Part shown: piece after piece, positions 33,817 to 45,222 of the stretch
How positions within the stretch are numbered: position 1 is the stretch's first letter
Layout of the letters: each line of letters begins with the position of its first letter
Source of the DNA: Leucocoprinus leucothites
Taxonomy: Eukaryota; Basidiomycota; Agaricomycetes; Agaricales; Agaricaceae
DNA length: 64,000 nucleotides
Direction of reading: 5' to 3'
Assembly: GCA_013368445.1 (NCBI GenBank)
Contig: JAACJO010000008.1
Location: forward strand, 1,302,001 to 1,366,000
Position numbers and translations under genes: made by a program
The notes under the pieces: generated by a model
The model's input: only the letters and a program-made list of their open reading frames with translations
What the model was told of the DNA's origin: nothing
Database searches by the model: none

Positions 33817-35253
33817 TCATAACCAGCTAATTGGTACCGATTTTTCTGTAAATTCCACCTCTAACCCTCGTCTGACCAGATCCTTCACCCCTTCTTTAAA
33901 TTCAATCGGCCAGTCTACTAACCCTGAATCAACGAACATATTCAAGTGCATCGAGCGCTGAGGGAAACTTTGAGATCGATGGCGGAGTCTGGATTCAACC
34001 ACCTGAAGCAAAGTATCGAAGTTGACACTTATAAGGGGCTGGTTGGCCGAGTAATGGATGGTAATTGTTTTGAGTCTCGGAAGTCCTATTGGTCGTTCAG
34101 GTTTCTCTTCGTTGAGAATGAGGTCATGGAGGAGCGAATTTATGTTTTTTCCATGGCAGTTTCTCATGAGGAGATGGTCGACGTTGAGCTCCCTACGAAT
34201 GAGATCCGAGGCAGCAGAGGAAAACTCAAAGCCATCTGTGGGACCATCCATCTGCAAAGTCGAAAGCGTTGGAGGCAGATGCTCGAAGAACGTGATCCTA
34301 GGATCAGTGACTTCAAGGTCCTCGTCATCTTCTTCGACCCAAACAAGGGTTTCTAGCGCTGGTACGCGGATATTCCGAAGCATAGCTCGGTCTACGATAG
34401 ACTGAGTACAAAGCGACCATTCGAGAGTTTTGAGATGTGGAAGAGTGAAGGGGGAAGTGGGCAGCGGAATAGGAAAGTTCTCACTGTTTGGTGAACGACA
34501 TCTGAATTCGACCATGTTCACACAGACCTTGAGCAATTCAAGGCAGACATCCTCCCGCAATTCACGGAGGTGTAGATTTGTGATCGTAGCTGAGTGTAAT
34601 TCCACCCGCATGGTCGTATGCTGCAGGGTAAGATGCGAGCATGGAACGTCGAGTGATAAAACCTTTGCTTTGTACTGTGGTGATGAGATGGAAAGGCGGA
34701 AAAGACTAGTATAAGATGAGGTAAGGTCGCTGATCAAGCTCTCTGGGGGTTGATTCAGGTGAAGTTCCTGGATTCTACTCTTTGGATAATTAGGGGAGAT
34801 TGGTGAAGCCATTTCATCGACGTCGAGGAGATGAAAGAAACTAAGGCCGATGGATATTGGTAGTTCTCCGGATCCCGTGAAGAATACCCGCAAGATCTCG
34901 GAGGCGTGTCCTACAGAGATTGGTTGGGTGGAAATATCAACGGACGTCCATAAGTGCGGCGTGGAGAAAACAACTTGTCGCCAAAAGGCAGACACGGCGC
35001 TCAGATTGAACTGAAAACGCCTGGTTGATTTGCCACCCTCCTGTTCTATTCCATAGTGTTTGTTGAGATTGAGTGAAGGGCAGACAAATTGAAAAATGAG
35101 TGAGAGGATCTCTGGGGGTAAGACGTATATTGGTGATTGAACTGCATTCCGTTCTCGAAGTTCCTCGTACTGCCTCTCGAGTGGATCGCAGTCCGGATCC
35201 TGGCTCGGAAAAGGCTCGTCTACGTTTGAGGTGGAAGGTTCCAAATAGGTCAT
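33817..35253 (-). CDS. F-box protein with leucine-rich C-terminal region
   Basis: A single exon encodes 478 residues from the ATG at 35253; 20 codons further upstream are open but lack an ATG. An F-box-like motif lies at about residues 42-65 (YVLPPEILSLIFQFVCPSL), followed by NLSAVSAFWRQVVFSTPHLW, the typical basidiomycete F-box extension. The rest is an irregular leucine-rich region (LHLRELREDVCLELLKV, LPHLKTLEWSL, LPRLKTITIHY) resembling the LRR half of such proteins. Role by family: substrate adaptor of an SCF ubiquitin ligase, binding Skp1 through the F-box. The substrate is unknown. These genes are often expanded and variable in mushrooms. Confidence 0.88.
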   Translation of the reverse strand: MTYLEPSTSNVDEPFPSQDPDCDPLERQYEELRERNAVQSPIYVLPPEILSLIFQFVCPSLNLNKHYGIEQEGGKSTRRFQFNLSAVSAFWRQVVFSTPHLWTSVDISTQPISVGHASEILRVFFTGSGELPISIGLSFFHLLDVDEMASPISPNYPKSRIQELHLNQPPESLISDLTSSYTSLFRLSISSPQYKAKVLSLDVPCSHLTLQHTTMRVELHSATITNLHLRELREDVCLELLKVCVNMVEFRCRSPNSENFPIPLPTSPFTLPHLKTLEWSLCTQSIVDRAMLRNIRVPALETLVWVEEDDEDLEVTDPRITFFEHLPPTLSTLQMDGPTDGFEFSSAASDLIRRELNVDHLLMRNCHGKNINSLLHDLILNEEKPERPIGLPRLKTITIHYSANQPLISVNFDTLLQVVESRLRHRSQSFPQRSMHLNMFVDSGLVDWPIEFKEGVKDLVRRGLEVEFTEKSVPISWL

Positions 35254-35677
35254 TGACGAGGATATAATATGACTACGATCGTAGTACCAGCTTGCAGTAC
35301 GGGTCTCGGCCACGGCTCAAAGTTGTGAGTATGGATCAGGAGAAGTATTGGACATCACTGCCGGTCATGCTGAAAAGTGCCTGTGCCGAGCGGGCCGGCT
35401 CACAAAATTCTCGATTCATCACTCCCACACCAGCCTTATTCTGTCTGAATCCTATCTTTCTTGCAGTTCAGTGAGGAATTTTGAGCTTGCAAACGACACA
35501 ATGAGAATGAGACAAGGAGGGCCAAATTCTAACGATCAGGTCGTGCACATGGTTTTAAAGGGTTAACGGCACTGCTCATACTGAGCCAGATCTGTATGTA
35601 TGATATGTATATCAAACCCAAAATCAGCTCGCATGCTTTTCGTTCCACATATACCACCGAATCCAACTCAGAGATTA

Positions 35678-36027
35678 TTATCCTGGGCAGTATGGCCACC
35701 ACAATCTGAATCTGCTTCTCCGAGTCCTCCCTTGTCGGATTGGTCGTCGGCCAGCCAAAACTTGATTTAATCCTTCCAGCATCGCATACGGTCGAAAATA
35801 TGTGAACATTGGGACCTCGGAGGGGCAATTCGGTTGGTTTAATAGCAATGGTTCGTCGCCGATGATGGATGTCGTGCTCACTTCTCCCGCAGCATGCATG
35901 AAGATCGGTGCAGGAATGGCTTCGGAGGAGGGTAGATAGTATGACTGGACGAGGGGTGTAAACACTGGGCTCGGAATAAGATGTGAGGGATGGATTTGAG
36001 CAATGACGGGGTAAGAATGAGATATCT
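35678..36027 (-). other. Possible coding exon of an unrecognised gene
   Basis: A frame opening at a plausible TTATCATAG acceptor (36027) reads about 115 codons with protein-like composition: AQIHPSHLIPSPVFTPLVQ and SSEAIPAPIFMHAAGEVS, then CPSEVPMFTYFRPYAMLEG. I recognise no family. It lies just downstream of the RRP46 stop on the same strand. Joining it to RRP46 by the nearest donor creates a stop, so a separate or decayed gene is more likely. Confidence 0.25.
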
Positions 36028-36066
36028 CTATGATAACAGTACGCGCAAAGCGGGTTAGTTATTGTC

Positions 36067-36942
36067 TCAACGGGAGACAAAGTAAATAAGGACAGACCAG
36101 ATTTCCATCTTCTCCTCATCCTCATCTTCAGGCTCTTCCCTCTCCTCGTGTATCCTCGTAGCACCGGAATGTGCCAGCTCAAAAGGCTCATTGGTTCCCA
36201 TCCACGACACACTTGACTTGAACGCGATGTATACATTCTGCGCAGCACCCTTAGCAAGTGCCCTCGCTTGAGCAAAGTTCTTTTCATCAACAGCACCCGA
36301 TCTCGTTCTCCAGCTTGTCCAGACATTCTCAACGTTACTCCCCACTCCTTCGGCAAATAAAAATGCAAAGCATCCTCCTGCGCTGAGGTCTGAACACTCC
36401 TCCTCTGAAGGATCAACAACAGGCCCTATTCCAGGTAAATGACCGATTGCGACAGCACAGACGACACCACGCATTGGCACGGAACCCGCACTCATGAGAG
36501 CTAAGGAACCGGCATTGATCATGGAAGCGATAAGAGAATCCTTCCATTGAGTACGTGCCGAGGTTAATGCTTGCACGACGAGTTGAATCAACGTTCGTGG
36601 GTGATTATTCAAGATCAGGCTGGGTAGTAGGGCCGAACGAATTGCTAGTGCCATTGATTTAGCCTCGGTTGCAGGTACATTGGACAAGGGACGCGTAGTG
36701 ACTTCAAATGTGGCGTGTGATGCATGCTCTGCTGCAAGTCTGACTTCGATAGGTCCAGAAACAGAGGCCAGAGACACCATGTCACCTATATCCTGATATT
36801 TTAATGCTAGTCGATTAACCAAGCGGGATTAAACACTACCGAAACCGAACCTTGCGGACCCGTCGGCACGCGCGAGGCCTTCATATGTGATTTTTATGTC
36901 TCTCGGCGCGTCCTGCGACCGCTTGTCGCGCCGTGTGTTCAT
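36067..36942 (-). CDS. RRP46: Exosome core subunit RRP46 (RNase PH-like)
   Basis: A ring subunit of the nuclear/cytoplasmic RNA exosome, used in 3' processing of rRNA and RNA decay. Two exons give about 275 residues. Exon 1 encodes the basic N-terminus and ARADGSARFGFG. The intron (about 36794-36838) must end at the ATATAG acceptor to continue DMVSLASVSGPIEVR, the family's conserved entry strand. Further marks are RTLIQLVVQALT, LIASMINAGSLALMSAG and VPMRGVVCAVAIG. The RNase PH phosphate-binding and catalytic residues are not evident, as is usual in this structural subunit. The C-terminus is acidic (EREEPEDEDEEK). A tandem GATAA run lies about 60 bp upstream. Confidence 0.88.
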
Positions 36943-37000
36943 GGTTGAGAAGAGGAGAGATCAAATAAACCTCACTGAGGGACGTAACAGAAGTGTGACG

Positions 37001-37018
37001 GATAAGATAAGATAAGAT
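37001..37018. promoter_or_regulatory. Tandem GATAA motifs upstream of RRP46
   Basis: Three successive GATAA units followed by GAT lie about 60 bp upstream of the RRP46 ATG. GATA-type zinc-finger factors in fungi bind such sites; function here is inference, and a chance microsatellite is possible. Confidence 0.35.
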
Positions 37019-37493
37019 GGTGTTATTTCTTCTCCGAGCTTTCAGCTCGTATATTTAACTCTCAGGCCCGGGGCCATGACTGGTTATGAGTGGTCAATAT
37101 ACCTCTACTAAGAATGTTTTGTGCTCCAGACAATCCACCCTGGTTTAGTGCATGCTCTTCTGCCGTGAATTCTGGTCATGTTCCGGCTCACAAAACGCCG
37201 AATATGTATTTTGAGGCAAATCGGGCAAATTTCAACTCAGCATTTATGGGGACAGGACATGTGTATATCATTCCTGAACTCCGGTGTGGCTTAATACGCT
37301 CTTGATCGTCGAACGATGCTAACGACTACGCGCAAACCCCATGGTTCGCCGCTACGTTCACCTGAGTCGTTGAACAAGTACAATGTTTCGACGGGATACC
37401 AATTTCAGGGAGACACAATGTCGGTGCCTGCAAGAAATAGATGAATCGTATTATGATACCAAATGCAGACAATATTATACCTACAATTGTCTG

Positions 37494-38477
37494 TCATGAA
37501 TTTTCATCCTCTTCGTCATCTTCTCCAAAGAAATCATCTTGCTCAATAGCGTCCTCATCTTCCTCTTCCTGGACGACACTCGACTTCCCCTTCGATTTTG
37601 CGGGCTTCTTCCCATCTCTACCCCCACTATCGTCCCAGTCTTTGTGCTTTGGTTTGTGCTTAGTTTCCAACGTCTGCTGCAATTCGGGCTCTGTCGGCAG
37701 ATCGCCCTTCTCCATACACGATCGAACCCAGCTACGGACTTCTTCTCGAGCATGAGCGGTCTTAGCTGCGTCTTCTGAAGAGGGTGCTGATCTTGCTCCA
37801 TCTTGGCGAACCTCGGGTGGAAATAAGGAGATGTATTTTTTCAGCTTAGGGTAATGCTACGAGCAAAAGAAATTATGATCGGTTAACTGAAACTCATGCA
37901 TGATAGATTCAATTAGCGTACCAGAATATAGTTCAGGTCAACCCGAAGGTCATTTAGCGCTTTCGTCAACTTTTTTCTTGAGGACTCGCTGGATTCTGAC
38001 GACAGTTGTTTTTTCGTCTGAGCAATTTTCCGCGTCACTTTCTGGCGCTCTGAAGCAATGTGAGTAAATCGCAAAAAGTACGAGGAAAATTTATAGACTC
38101 ACCGAAAAACTTGACTTTGTGGTATCGTGCTGCTATTGTGCGTTCCTTATTTGCAAGCTCAGCCTGTGCCAATTCAGTTTCAAGGGCTTTCAACCGCCTC
38201 TCTGTCTCAACTCGAACATCGGCTGCGAGCTTGTCCTACGAGACAATATGGTGTTAGTATAGTAAACTACAGTTTTTGTGAATTAGGTGCTGACTTTGGC
38301 GAGAAGTCTTCGTGTCTGTCGTAATGAGGATTTGATCTTTGAGACGCCTGGAGTAGCAGACTCCTTACTAGGCTGAGGTCGGCGATGATGTCGTTTTGGT
38401 TTGGAATTCTTATGGTCGTTCTGTTTCGTTGACGAGGAGGCCTCTGGCTGACTATCGTGCGTTCGTATGGCTGCCAT
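37494..38477 (-). CDS. EFG1: rRNA-processing protein EFG1
   Basis: A nucleolar protein needed for early pre-18S rRNA processing (family knowledge). The ATG at 38477 begins MAAIRTHDSQPEA, followed by a basic, low-complexity stretch and KIKSSLRQTRRLLAK. The intron joins this to DKLAADVRVETERRLKALE, then ERTIAARYHKVKFFERQKV, the conserved Efg1 coiled-coil core. The C-terminal third is lysine-rich, then strongly acidic (EEEDEDAIEQDDFFGEDDEE), fitting a nucleolar protein. Four or so exons are visible. The start lies only about 80 bp downstream of the dynamin stop on the same strand, so its promoter probably overlaps the dynamin 3' UTR. RRP46, another rRNA-processing gene, follows on the same strand. 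Confidence 0.85.
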
Positions 38478-38557
38478 ATTGGAAAGAGTCAAGCATATCC
38501 AAGGTGATGTTACATTCAAGAAAGGAGGAATATACAATCGCAAACAAATGTCTACAA

Positions 38558-41415
38558 TCAACCAATTAAACGTTTCGTCGCCTCGGTTAACCTTTCCAGC
38601 TTCTTCTCAAGTTCCTCGCGTCTATCTGCCACCTGTGCCGCTTCTTGTGCATATTCTTCACACATTTGACGCGCGTCTTGTCCATCAAGCTCTAACTTGG
38701 TCCATAACAACTGGAAGACGTCTATTTCACCCCCTCGAACGAGTTCATAGTCAATGGCCATTGGGACATTGTCAACGAAACGTTTATACGCGACTAGACA
38801 TGCGTCGATCAGCAGGAACTTATTTTTCGGGGCTCTAAGGACAACCCACCCTGGAAGTATGCCCTGACCGACGCCATGATCACAAGAGCCGGCTCCATCA
38901 TATCTTGCGCCAAAAGTTTGCCCAGGTCTTCCTTCTTGATTTCATATCCGAGCTTTGCCAAGGCACTGAGAGCTGCCGCAGTCGGATCTTCCCCTGCCCC
39001 CTCCCAGTCATTCCCCGCCTCTGCAACTGCTCCAAGGCCATTATCCTTTGTTCGAGCGTCTTGACGAACACGACGATAATATGTCAGGAATTTCTCTTTG
39101 TAGTCAGCCATGTAATGATTATTGAGTGTGAAAGGATCAGCCTGGATATTCATCAACCAAACAATCTTCTTCTTCGCTGCCTCGAGACAAGAGCCCAGGT
39201 GTTCATGCATGATCAGCCTAACGACTCCGTCATTACCTGACTGTCCGATCATATTGCACCAGTACCCACCTGATCTGATGCTCGAGCATACCCTGGCCGA
39301 AAGTCGAAAAATGCTGGCGAACGAGATCTTTGGTCTGATTAATCAATATGCGGTATACACTCTCGCAGAGGATTGTTGCTGGCTTGTCCCATTTCATCAA
39401 AGTGCCTCGGATGTACTCTCGCTCAACAATGAATGGAAAGTGTCCCGGAAGCTCTCGAGAAACAGACCTGAATCAACTCGTCAAGTTCAAAATCAACAAA
39501 AAGGAAAATTAGACTTGCTCTTCCATGCGGCGATATACCTCGTCGACGTATACCAATCCACTCGATGCTACGGAGTCCTCAAACCCCTCATCCTCATCCT
39601 CAAGTGGCGAATTCTCCAAATCGTCCTGTCCCGCGCTCTCCTCTTCATGCTTCAGAAATTCGGGTTCTGCGAGTGTCTTATCCCGCCGCCCGTACCTGGG
39701 TCGATCAAATGGCCGAAATTCGGGGGCCGTGGCACGAATGACTCGACGGAATTTCTTGCACGGCACGCGAATTCGCTGGATTATACCTTCTTTGTATGGA
39801 ACACCCTCGATATGACGCTTCATGTCAGCATCAAAATCTTTGATGAGTTTCGCAACCTCGTTCAAGGCATTTTGTGGAGGGGGTTTTGGCAAGAGCTCGA
39901 TTTGCTGACGTGTTTTGGCTATCATTGTCTCGATCTCTTGCTGGATCTCTGGAAGTCTTTTCACAAACCAACTTTTTGAGTGACCATTTACATGAAGACA
40001 AACGACATACCTCTTGGCAATCAACTCCGACAATACCTGGCTTAGTCTCTCGACGAGGTTCTTTGTTCGAAGGTAGCGAGCATACAACGGCTCGATTTCG
40101 TTCCATGGGCTGGTCCCGAGGAAGAATTCGTCTTCCTTCTGTCTTGCTTGTTCCCAGGTCCAATTCTGCTTGAGGTCGTTGGAAGATGGCTGTTTAACGC
40201 AGTACCAGTTATTCTGAAGTGGCTCCTTCTCGTTTCGGATGAATTGTAACCAATTCTGCTCTTCGCCGGTGGGAATACGGTCAGGCTTTGTCAGGACACC
40301 TGTATGGTAGACGACTCATCAGCAAGTAGCCGCCGTCGTCTGGCATTATAAAAGTACCGATTGTGCGTTTGCCCTCTGGGTCATACTGTTTGGCGAGCTG
40401 ATGGGCGCCTTGATTTTCAAAATCCGCTGTTGAAGCCAGTCACGCTGAGTAATTGGTTTCGAGTACATAGTTAGACGACTGACTCTCGCAGGCTACCGTC
40501 AATAAAATGATACAGTTGGATCTTTTGATATATGCTGTCACGAGACCTTCAACGAGTTTGATGTCGCCCGAGTTGCCACCACGTCCAACGCTCGCGATCA
40601 GCCCTACAACCGATATCAGCATCGGGCTACAACGACTATCCTCTTCGTCATTTCCAACATACCCGGAAGGTCGACGAAAGACAGGTCCGCAACGCCGGGA
40701 CCGGTGATCGTCAAGGAAACGCAATTCATTGAGAACGTCAAACCACTCTCCGAGCTAGACCCGCCCAAACTATCTGCCACATCGTCATCGGTCAAGAAAC
40801 TCTTCGCCGGCTTATCAGGATTCAAAATCGCCAGCTGTGCACGTCGAATTCGATCTTCAACATCCTTCTTGTCAAAGATAGGGTCTCCGAAGGCCTCATT
40901 CCTCGATTGGCCTAGAGGCTGTCCTTTTGCGTCCGTAGTAATGCGCAAAGATACAGTACACTTCCAAGGACTCGGCGAATACGAGAGCCTGCACTCAGTA
41001 GGGCAACGCGTGCAGGTTCCCGAAGCACGTGGGAGAGTGATTCCGGAGATGGACTCGATGAGAGAAGACTTTCCGGCCGACTGATTCCCGACTACTGCAA
41101 TCTGAGGGAGGTCAATATCGACTTGGACCCTAGAATTTCACTCGAGTAAGCATTATTAACTTGCCACGAGGAATGCGACACTTACCCTGTGCTGTGAAGT
41201 CCATTAACAAGATCAAGCATACGACGTCGTTGGCCCGACATTTGAGGGTTCGCAAGACCAACTGCACCATCCCCTGTCGTAGCTGCGGCTGAGAAGTTCC
41301 CATCTGCAGCGAGGACTGGGGAAGGAGTAGACGCCTGAGAGGAGCTTTTCACCTCAGGGGAAGAAATGGCTAGTGGGAGAATATTCGACTTTTTGCGCCA
41401 GTGTGATGATGGCAT
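38558..41415 (-). CDS. Dynamin-like large GTPase (fungal Mx/dynamin type)
   Basis: A membrane-remodelling GTPase with GTPase, stalk and GED regions. The ATG at 41415 starts a Ser-rich leader, then MLDLVNGLHSTG. The G1 loop is GNQSAGKSSLIE, G3 is FVDLPG with an intron immediately after the Gly, and G4 is VLTKPDRIP. Further marks are CPTECRLS, GRGGNSGDIKLVEGLV, ELPGHFPFIVEREYI, HFSTFGQGMLEHQIR and DPFTLNNHYMADYKEKFL. The GED-like C-terminus runs YKRFVDNVPMAIDYELVRG to RREELEKKLERLTEATKRL. About eight introns are removed. No PH or proline-rich domain is present, so it groups with the fungal Mx-like/Vps1-relative class rather than classical dynamin. A decayed paralogue lies about 5 kb away on the same strand. 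Confidence 0.92.
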
Positions 41416-43808
41416 TATCGTTCAGCTACAGCTAGATGGTGGGAGATGAAAGGAAACCAGGTCGGGCTATCGTGCTATATAATATATGGGTTGTGGCTTA
41501 GGGTTGTGGCAGTGCAAATACTGCTGAGAAGTTTTGATGAACCTCGCGAAGACGGCATGTATGTAGTGCTTGTGGGCGCTCTAGGCTAGAGTTCCTGAGT
41601 GGCTTCTACGCAGTAGCTGAAGTCGCCAATGTGCGGGAGAACCAGCTGGAATGTGGGTGTCAGGGAAGTTCTGCATGGTTCTGTGTTGTTTTCATTCGTG
41701 TGGCGTCTCTACCGAGAGCGGAAGAAGGGAAGAGGTGGGGAGTTGGTTTCGCTTCACTTACATCATTGTGAGTTATTGAGTGTTTGTATGAGCCTACATC
41801 CGCCGCTTTGCATTCGCAAGGTACTTCAGGAACGTCTTCTGCTGCGGCTGTGAGGTTAATATACGCTCAGGGTTCAACGTTGCCTAAGTGTAATCCCAAA
41901 TGGATGTTCTATGGTCAAGTTTGCTCAGATGATGCTAAAATTATACCAACCCTTGCACGTGCTGTGCGGGCGATTTGACTTTTATAGGTGCCAGATGCAA
42001 GTATACATCATACAATAGTTACGATACATCTACTGTCAAAAATCTCGATGTTAGAACTTTTATGCCTTGTTTGGCATCGACCGGTCGATTGATACTTGAA
42101 TCCTGTTTAAGCCTTGAAGGGGGTTGAAGCCTTCCTACATCCCTGGCCTCCAAAGCTCCAAATGTCGAAGCGGCGCCCTCACTCGATCTCTCGGCACCCG
42201 ATAAAAATATTCAGTCACTGCATATAACGGTATACAACTAAACCATACAAGGATGAACATGAGCTAGAAGCCCCCTGTCGACAGGATCCAAGTCAAGCCG
42301 ACCTTGGTGGGGGATGTACCAGAAAGAAAAGAAAACCTCGGTCCCGAATAAGGCCCGGCTGGTTACGAAACCGATTTGACGGCCTCCCGGGCGGTGGAGC
42401 AGACCACCAGCCCGGAGCACCCTATACCGCCATCTTCCCGCGCCCACCGCACCCTGGAGGTACCTTGTGTCCACTGTGTCGAGTGCGTAAGTGTAATAAT
42501 AAAAGTTTCTTAGTATTGTATGTAGTCAACGGGACCAGTGATGATGGTCGCCTGTTCCAAATACAGCTAATACAAACTGTAAAAGCCACGTAGGTGTATC
42601 ATCGATTTAATAAAACCTTATGTCTTCGTCTCTTATCTCTACTGGCTAAGCACTCCTTCCTTATGTGTACTATCGCCCCGAGGCTTAATACCCATTGAAG
42701 AAGGCCTAAGTTGGAGTGGTTGAGCCATATTCTCCGTTTCTCTAATTTCGTATTGTTTTGCAAACATGACTATCGGGGATGATAGTTGTATTACTACCTC
42801 AAAAATAAAAACAAACAGTATGATAGTCCAAGGATGTGCGGTGAACCTATCACCTGATTCATTGTTACATAAAATATCGGGACAATACAAAATTTATGTG
42901 TTTAAAGTAGTGGGTGACGCTCTCGCTCCCAGGCTGATCACTTAATGGCAAATAGAAACCAAGGGCGGCACATCACTCCTGAAGCATAGTTCTGCATTCT
43001 AACTGAACATGATGTACCCATGAAAACAGCACCATGCTACCAAAGGAAACAAGAGCGAGAGAGAATCCAGAGAAGAAATGAAAATGCAAGACAATATACC
43101 TAACCTGTGTATCTTTCATTGAGTCAAGTCGGTCATCATCGCATTTTTGCTCACATTTTCGAAAAAATCACCATGTACAAGCTTCAACCACTGATTGTTG
43201 GGATCGGAGGTTCATTCCGAAACCCAGATCAACATAGTCACAGTGTAGTGTCGGCTACACGATCCTTGGTACTTATTCAATGAAGCCCTGGCCTAACCTA
43301 CCGTACTGTACACTGGATATAGCTTACCGTTGTGTCATCGATATCATCACTTTTTAATGGTAATACCGTATTTTCACGTATCATGTTGTGATGGCCTCAG
43401 TACAGATATGGATTTATTTACAGGATCTTATCAATTTCGCGAATCAGGAAACCCTATATTGGGGCATTGGTAGAGGCGGGATAAGGGGGGACTTGATGCG
43501 CCCGAGGCTTGATGCGCTTGAGTCCGAGGCAAAAACTTACCGAAAGAATGGCCGGATGGCCGCCGAGTCAACTGATGCCAACCCCTTGTCTTGACCATAA
43601 TAGGATGAAATCGGGCCCTGTCTTATTCGGATCCGAGATTTTCTTTTCCTTCTGGTCGAGCCCGACCTTGGTGTCCTTATTGTAAGTCGTCGAGGGAAGA
43701 ACCAATGGTCATAAGGCGCTCAACACGAACCGGATAAGTTTCGGCTGACCACAGTGACGATGAAACCCGTCAAACAATCTACTTTGACCCGCTTTCTTCT
43801 CTCCAGCT
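41416..43808. other. Gene-poor region with a short inverted repeat
   Basis: About 2.4 kb without a supportable gene. A sequence at about 42317-42360 matches, in reverse complement, 43612-43655 (core TTATTCGG then CCGAG then TTTTCTTTTC), with CGGGCC before the core in both. No transposase or reverse-transcriptase motif is visible. Confidence 0.4.
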
Positions 43809-44072
43809 ATGCAGCTCACCATTTCAATCAACATGATAATCATTCTCGTTGCTCTTACCCATGACCTGACATCAGCGAGCCCCTTAGATATCCAACGTAC
43901 CCGAGGCAGATTGTATAGTGATACTACAGCATGCCTCCCCATAAACACTGTTCCCAGGCCAGACAGCTGCAATGGCAACGTTGTTCCCAAGTGGGTGGAT
44001 GGTCGTTGGATGTGCTGTGGCCCTATTCACGAGACAAGTGCTGCGCAAGAAGCCGGCGGAGAGTTAATCTGA
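43809..44072 (+). CDS. Small secreted cysteine-containing protein
   Basis: A single exon encodes 87 residues. An N-terminal hydrophobic signal-like segment (ISINMIIILVALTHDLTSAS) is followed by a mature part with four Cys: CLPINTVPRPDSC and WVDGRWMCCGP. I know no family. It lies in an island of other small secreted Cys-rich genes. It is not obviously homologous to the neighbours, though the closing CC resembles them. An additional 3' exon cannot be excluded. Confidence 0.5.
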   Translation: MQLTISINMIIILVALTHDLTSASPLDIQRTRGRLYSDTTACLPINTVPRPDSCNGNVVPKWVDGRWMCCGPIHETSAAQEAGGELI

Positions 44073-44412
44073 ATTCTCTATTGATCGGCGGAGGCTCTGC
44101 GGCATCTGGTAAGGCTGCGATTATACTGGCTGAGGAGATCACTGACCTCGAGACCCATAGTGAGGATGGAGATCGAACTCGTGATAGCATTTAATTGCTA
44201 ATCGCCCATTCTGACACCTTGCGTGCACATCTTCCGTGTATTTTTCTGGGGGTGTGTACAGATAAACCTCATTACCATTTCGATGTCAGAATAACACATA
44301 TGTATATAACGGATAAGCTTTCAAAAGTTTGAATAACATCGACCCTTCGATTAAACGATTGCTGTTTAGATGATAACCACACAGACCATTGAGAGGGGCT
44401 CACTTGCTATAT

Positions 44413-44595
44413 TTATTCTGTAATGCAAACACACTCGGGGCATGCATGGCCAGGGCTTGGTTTGCAGCTACAACAGATATTCTCACTGAGGGCGCCCCTT
44501 CTTTCTTGCACGTGCGGTATTCCTGACACCATCGCCACAGTCAAGGCAAGTACCACAACAAGAGAAATAAAGCGTTTGCCAGTGAACGTCTGCAT
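44413..44595 (-). CDS. Small secreted cysteine-rich protein, ICCxCKPxPG family, member 1
   Basis: A 60-residue product. The signal-peptide-like start (MQTFTGKRFISLVVVLAL) ends near VSG. The mature 35 residues carry six Cys in NICCSCKPSPGHACPECVC. The gene at 45223-45396 encodes a clear paralogue with the same spacing, which strongly supports translation. The function is unknown. Size, secretion and cysteine density fit an effector-like or defence peptide (inference). Confidence 0.65.
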   Translation of the reverse strand: MQTFTGKRFISLVVVLALTVAMVSGIPHVQERRGALSENICCSCKPSPGHACPECVCITE

Positions 44596-45222
44596 TTAGA
44601 TTCTTTGAGAGCCCAGTCAACGCACGCAGTGGTCATAGTAAAACGAGGAGAGTGAACTCACTTATGTGACTGGATGGACTTGAGTCGGCACAATGCTAGG
44701 GTAAGGAATAGGATGTATGATATCCCATTTTTAAATGTAGCTCTGGTAGGCGAGCTAGACGCTCTGCCAGGGTGGTGTTCATCCCCAGACGGCGGTCTCC
44801 ATGTTTAAGTCGATGCTGAGAGTAGAATGAATCCTAACTCCAAAACGTGCGTTGAAACAGTGATAGAAATAACGTTACGGTAGGGTCTCCATGTACCATC
44901 ACAAACCAACTAAAAACATCAGATGATTGAGGATGCCTTCCCATAGCCGACGCCCGATAGGCTCGGTGGTAAAGGGTTATTCTGGGATATACACACTTAA
45001 AACCCGAAGCTTTTGACCAGAACCACCACAACGACTGCGGCTCTCCGGAGTACTTGATGGAAATTTAAACGGCAGAGTAAGGGGATACATGTGAGTCTTT
45101 GGACAAGTCTTCAGCAATATCAATCCTTCGAATGGGGATTCAACCCATGTGCATGTCGCTAGTAGTCTGGCAACCACCCGGGGAAAACACCCTCCGTTAT
45201 TCCGACAGACCCGGAAGTGCTT

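Noticed and set aside
35529..36419. 296-codon minus-strand frame overlapping RRP46
   Set aside because: It overlaps RRP46 in another frame and reads low-similarity sequence; RRP46 motifs fix the true frame.
39122..39979. 285-codon plus-strand frame
   Set aside because: It is entirely antisense to dynamin exons whose family motifs are clear.
45100..45150. TCCTTCGAATGGGGATTCAACC resembling a tRNA T-arm
   Set aside because: No matching acceptor stem, A box or anticodon arm is found upstream at the required distance.
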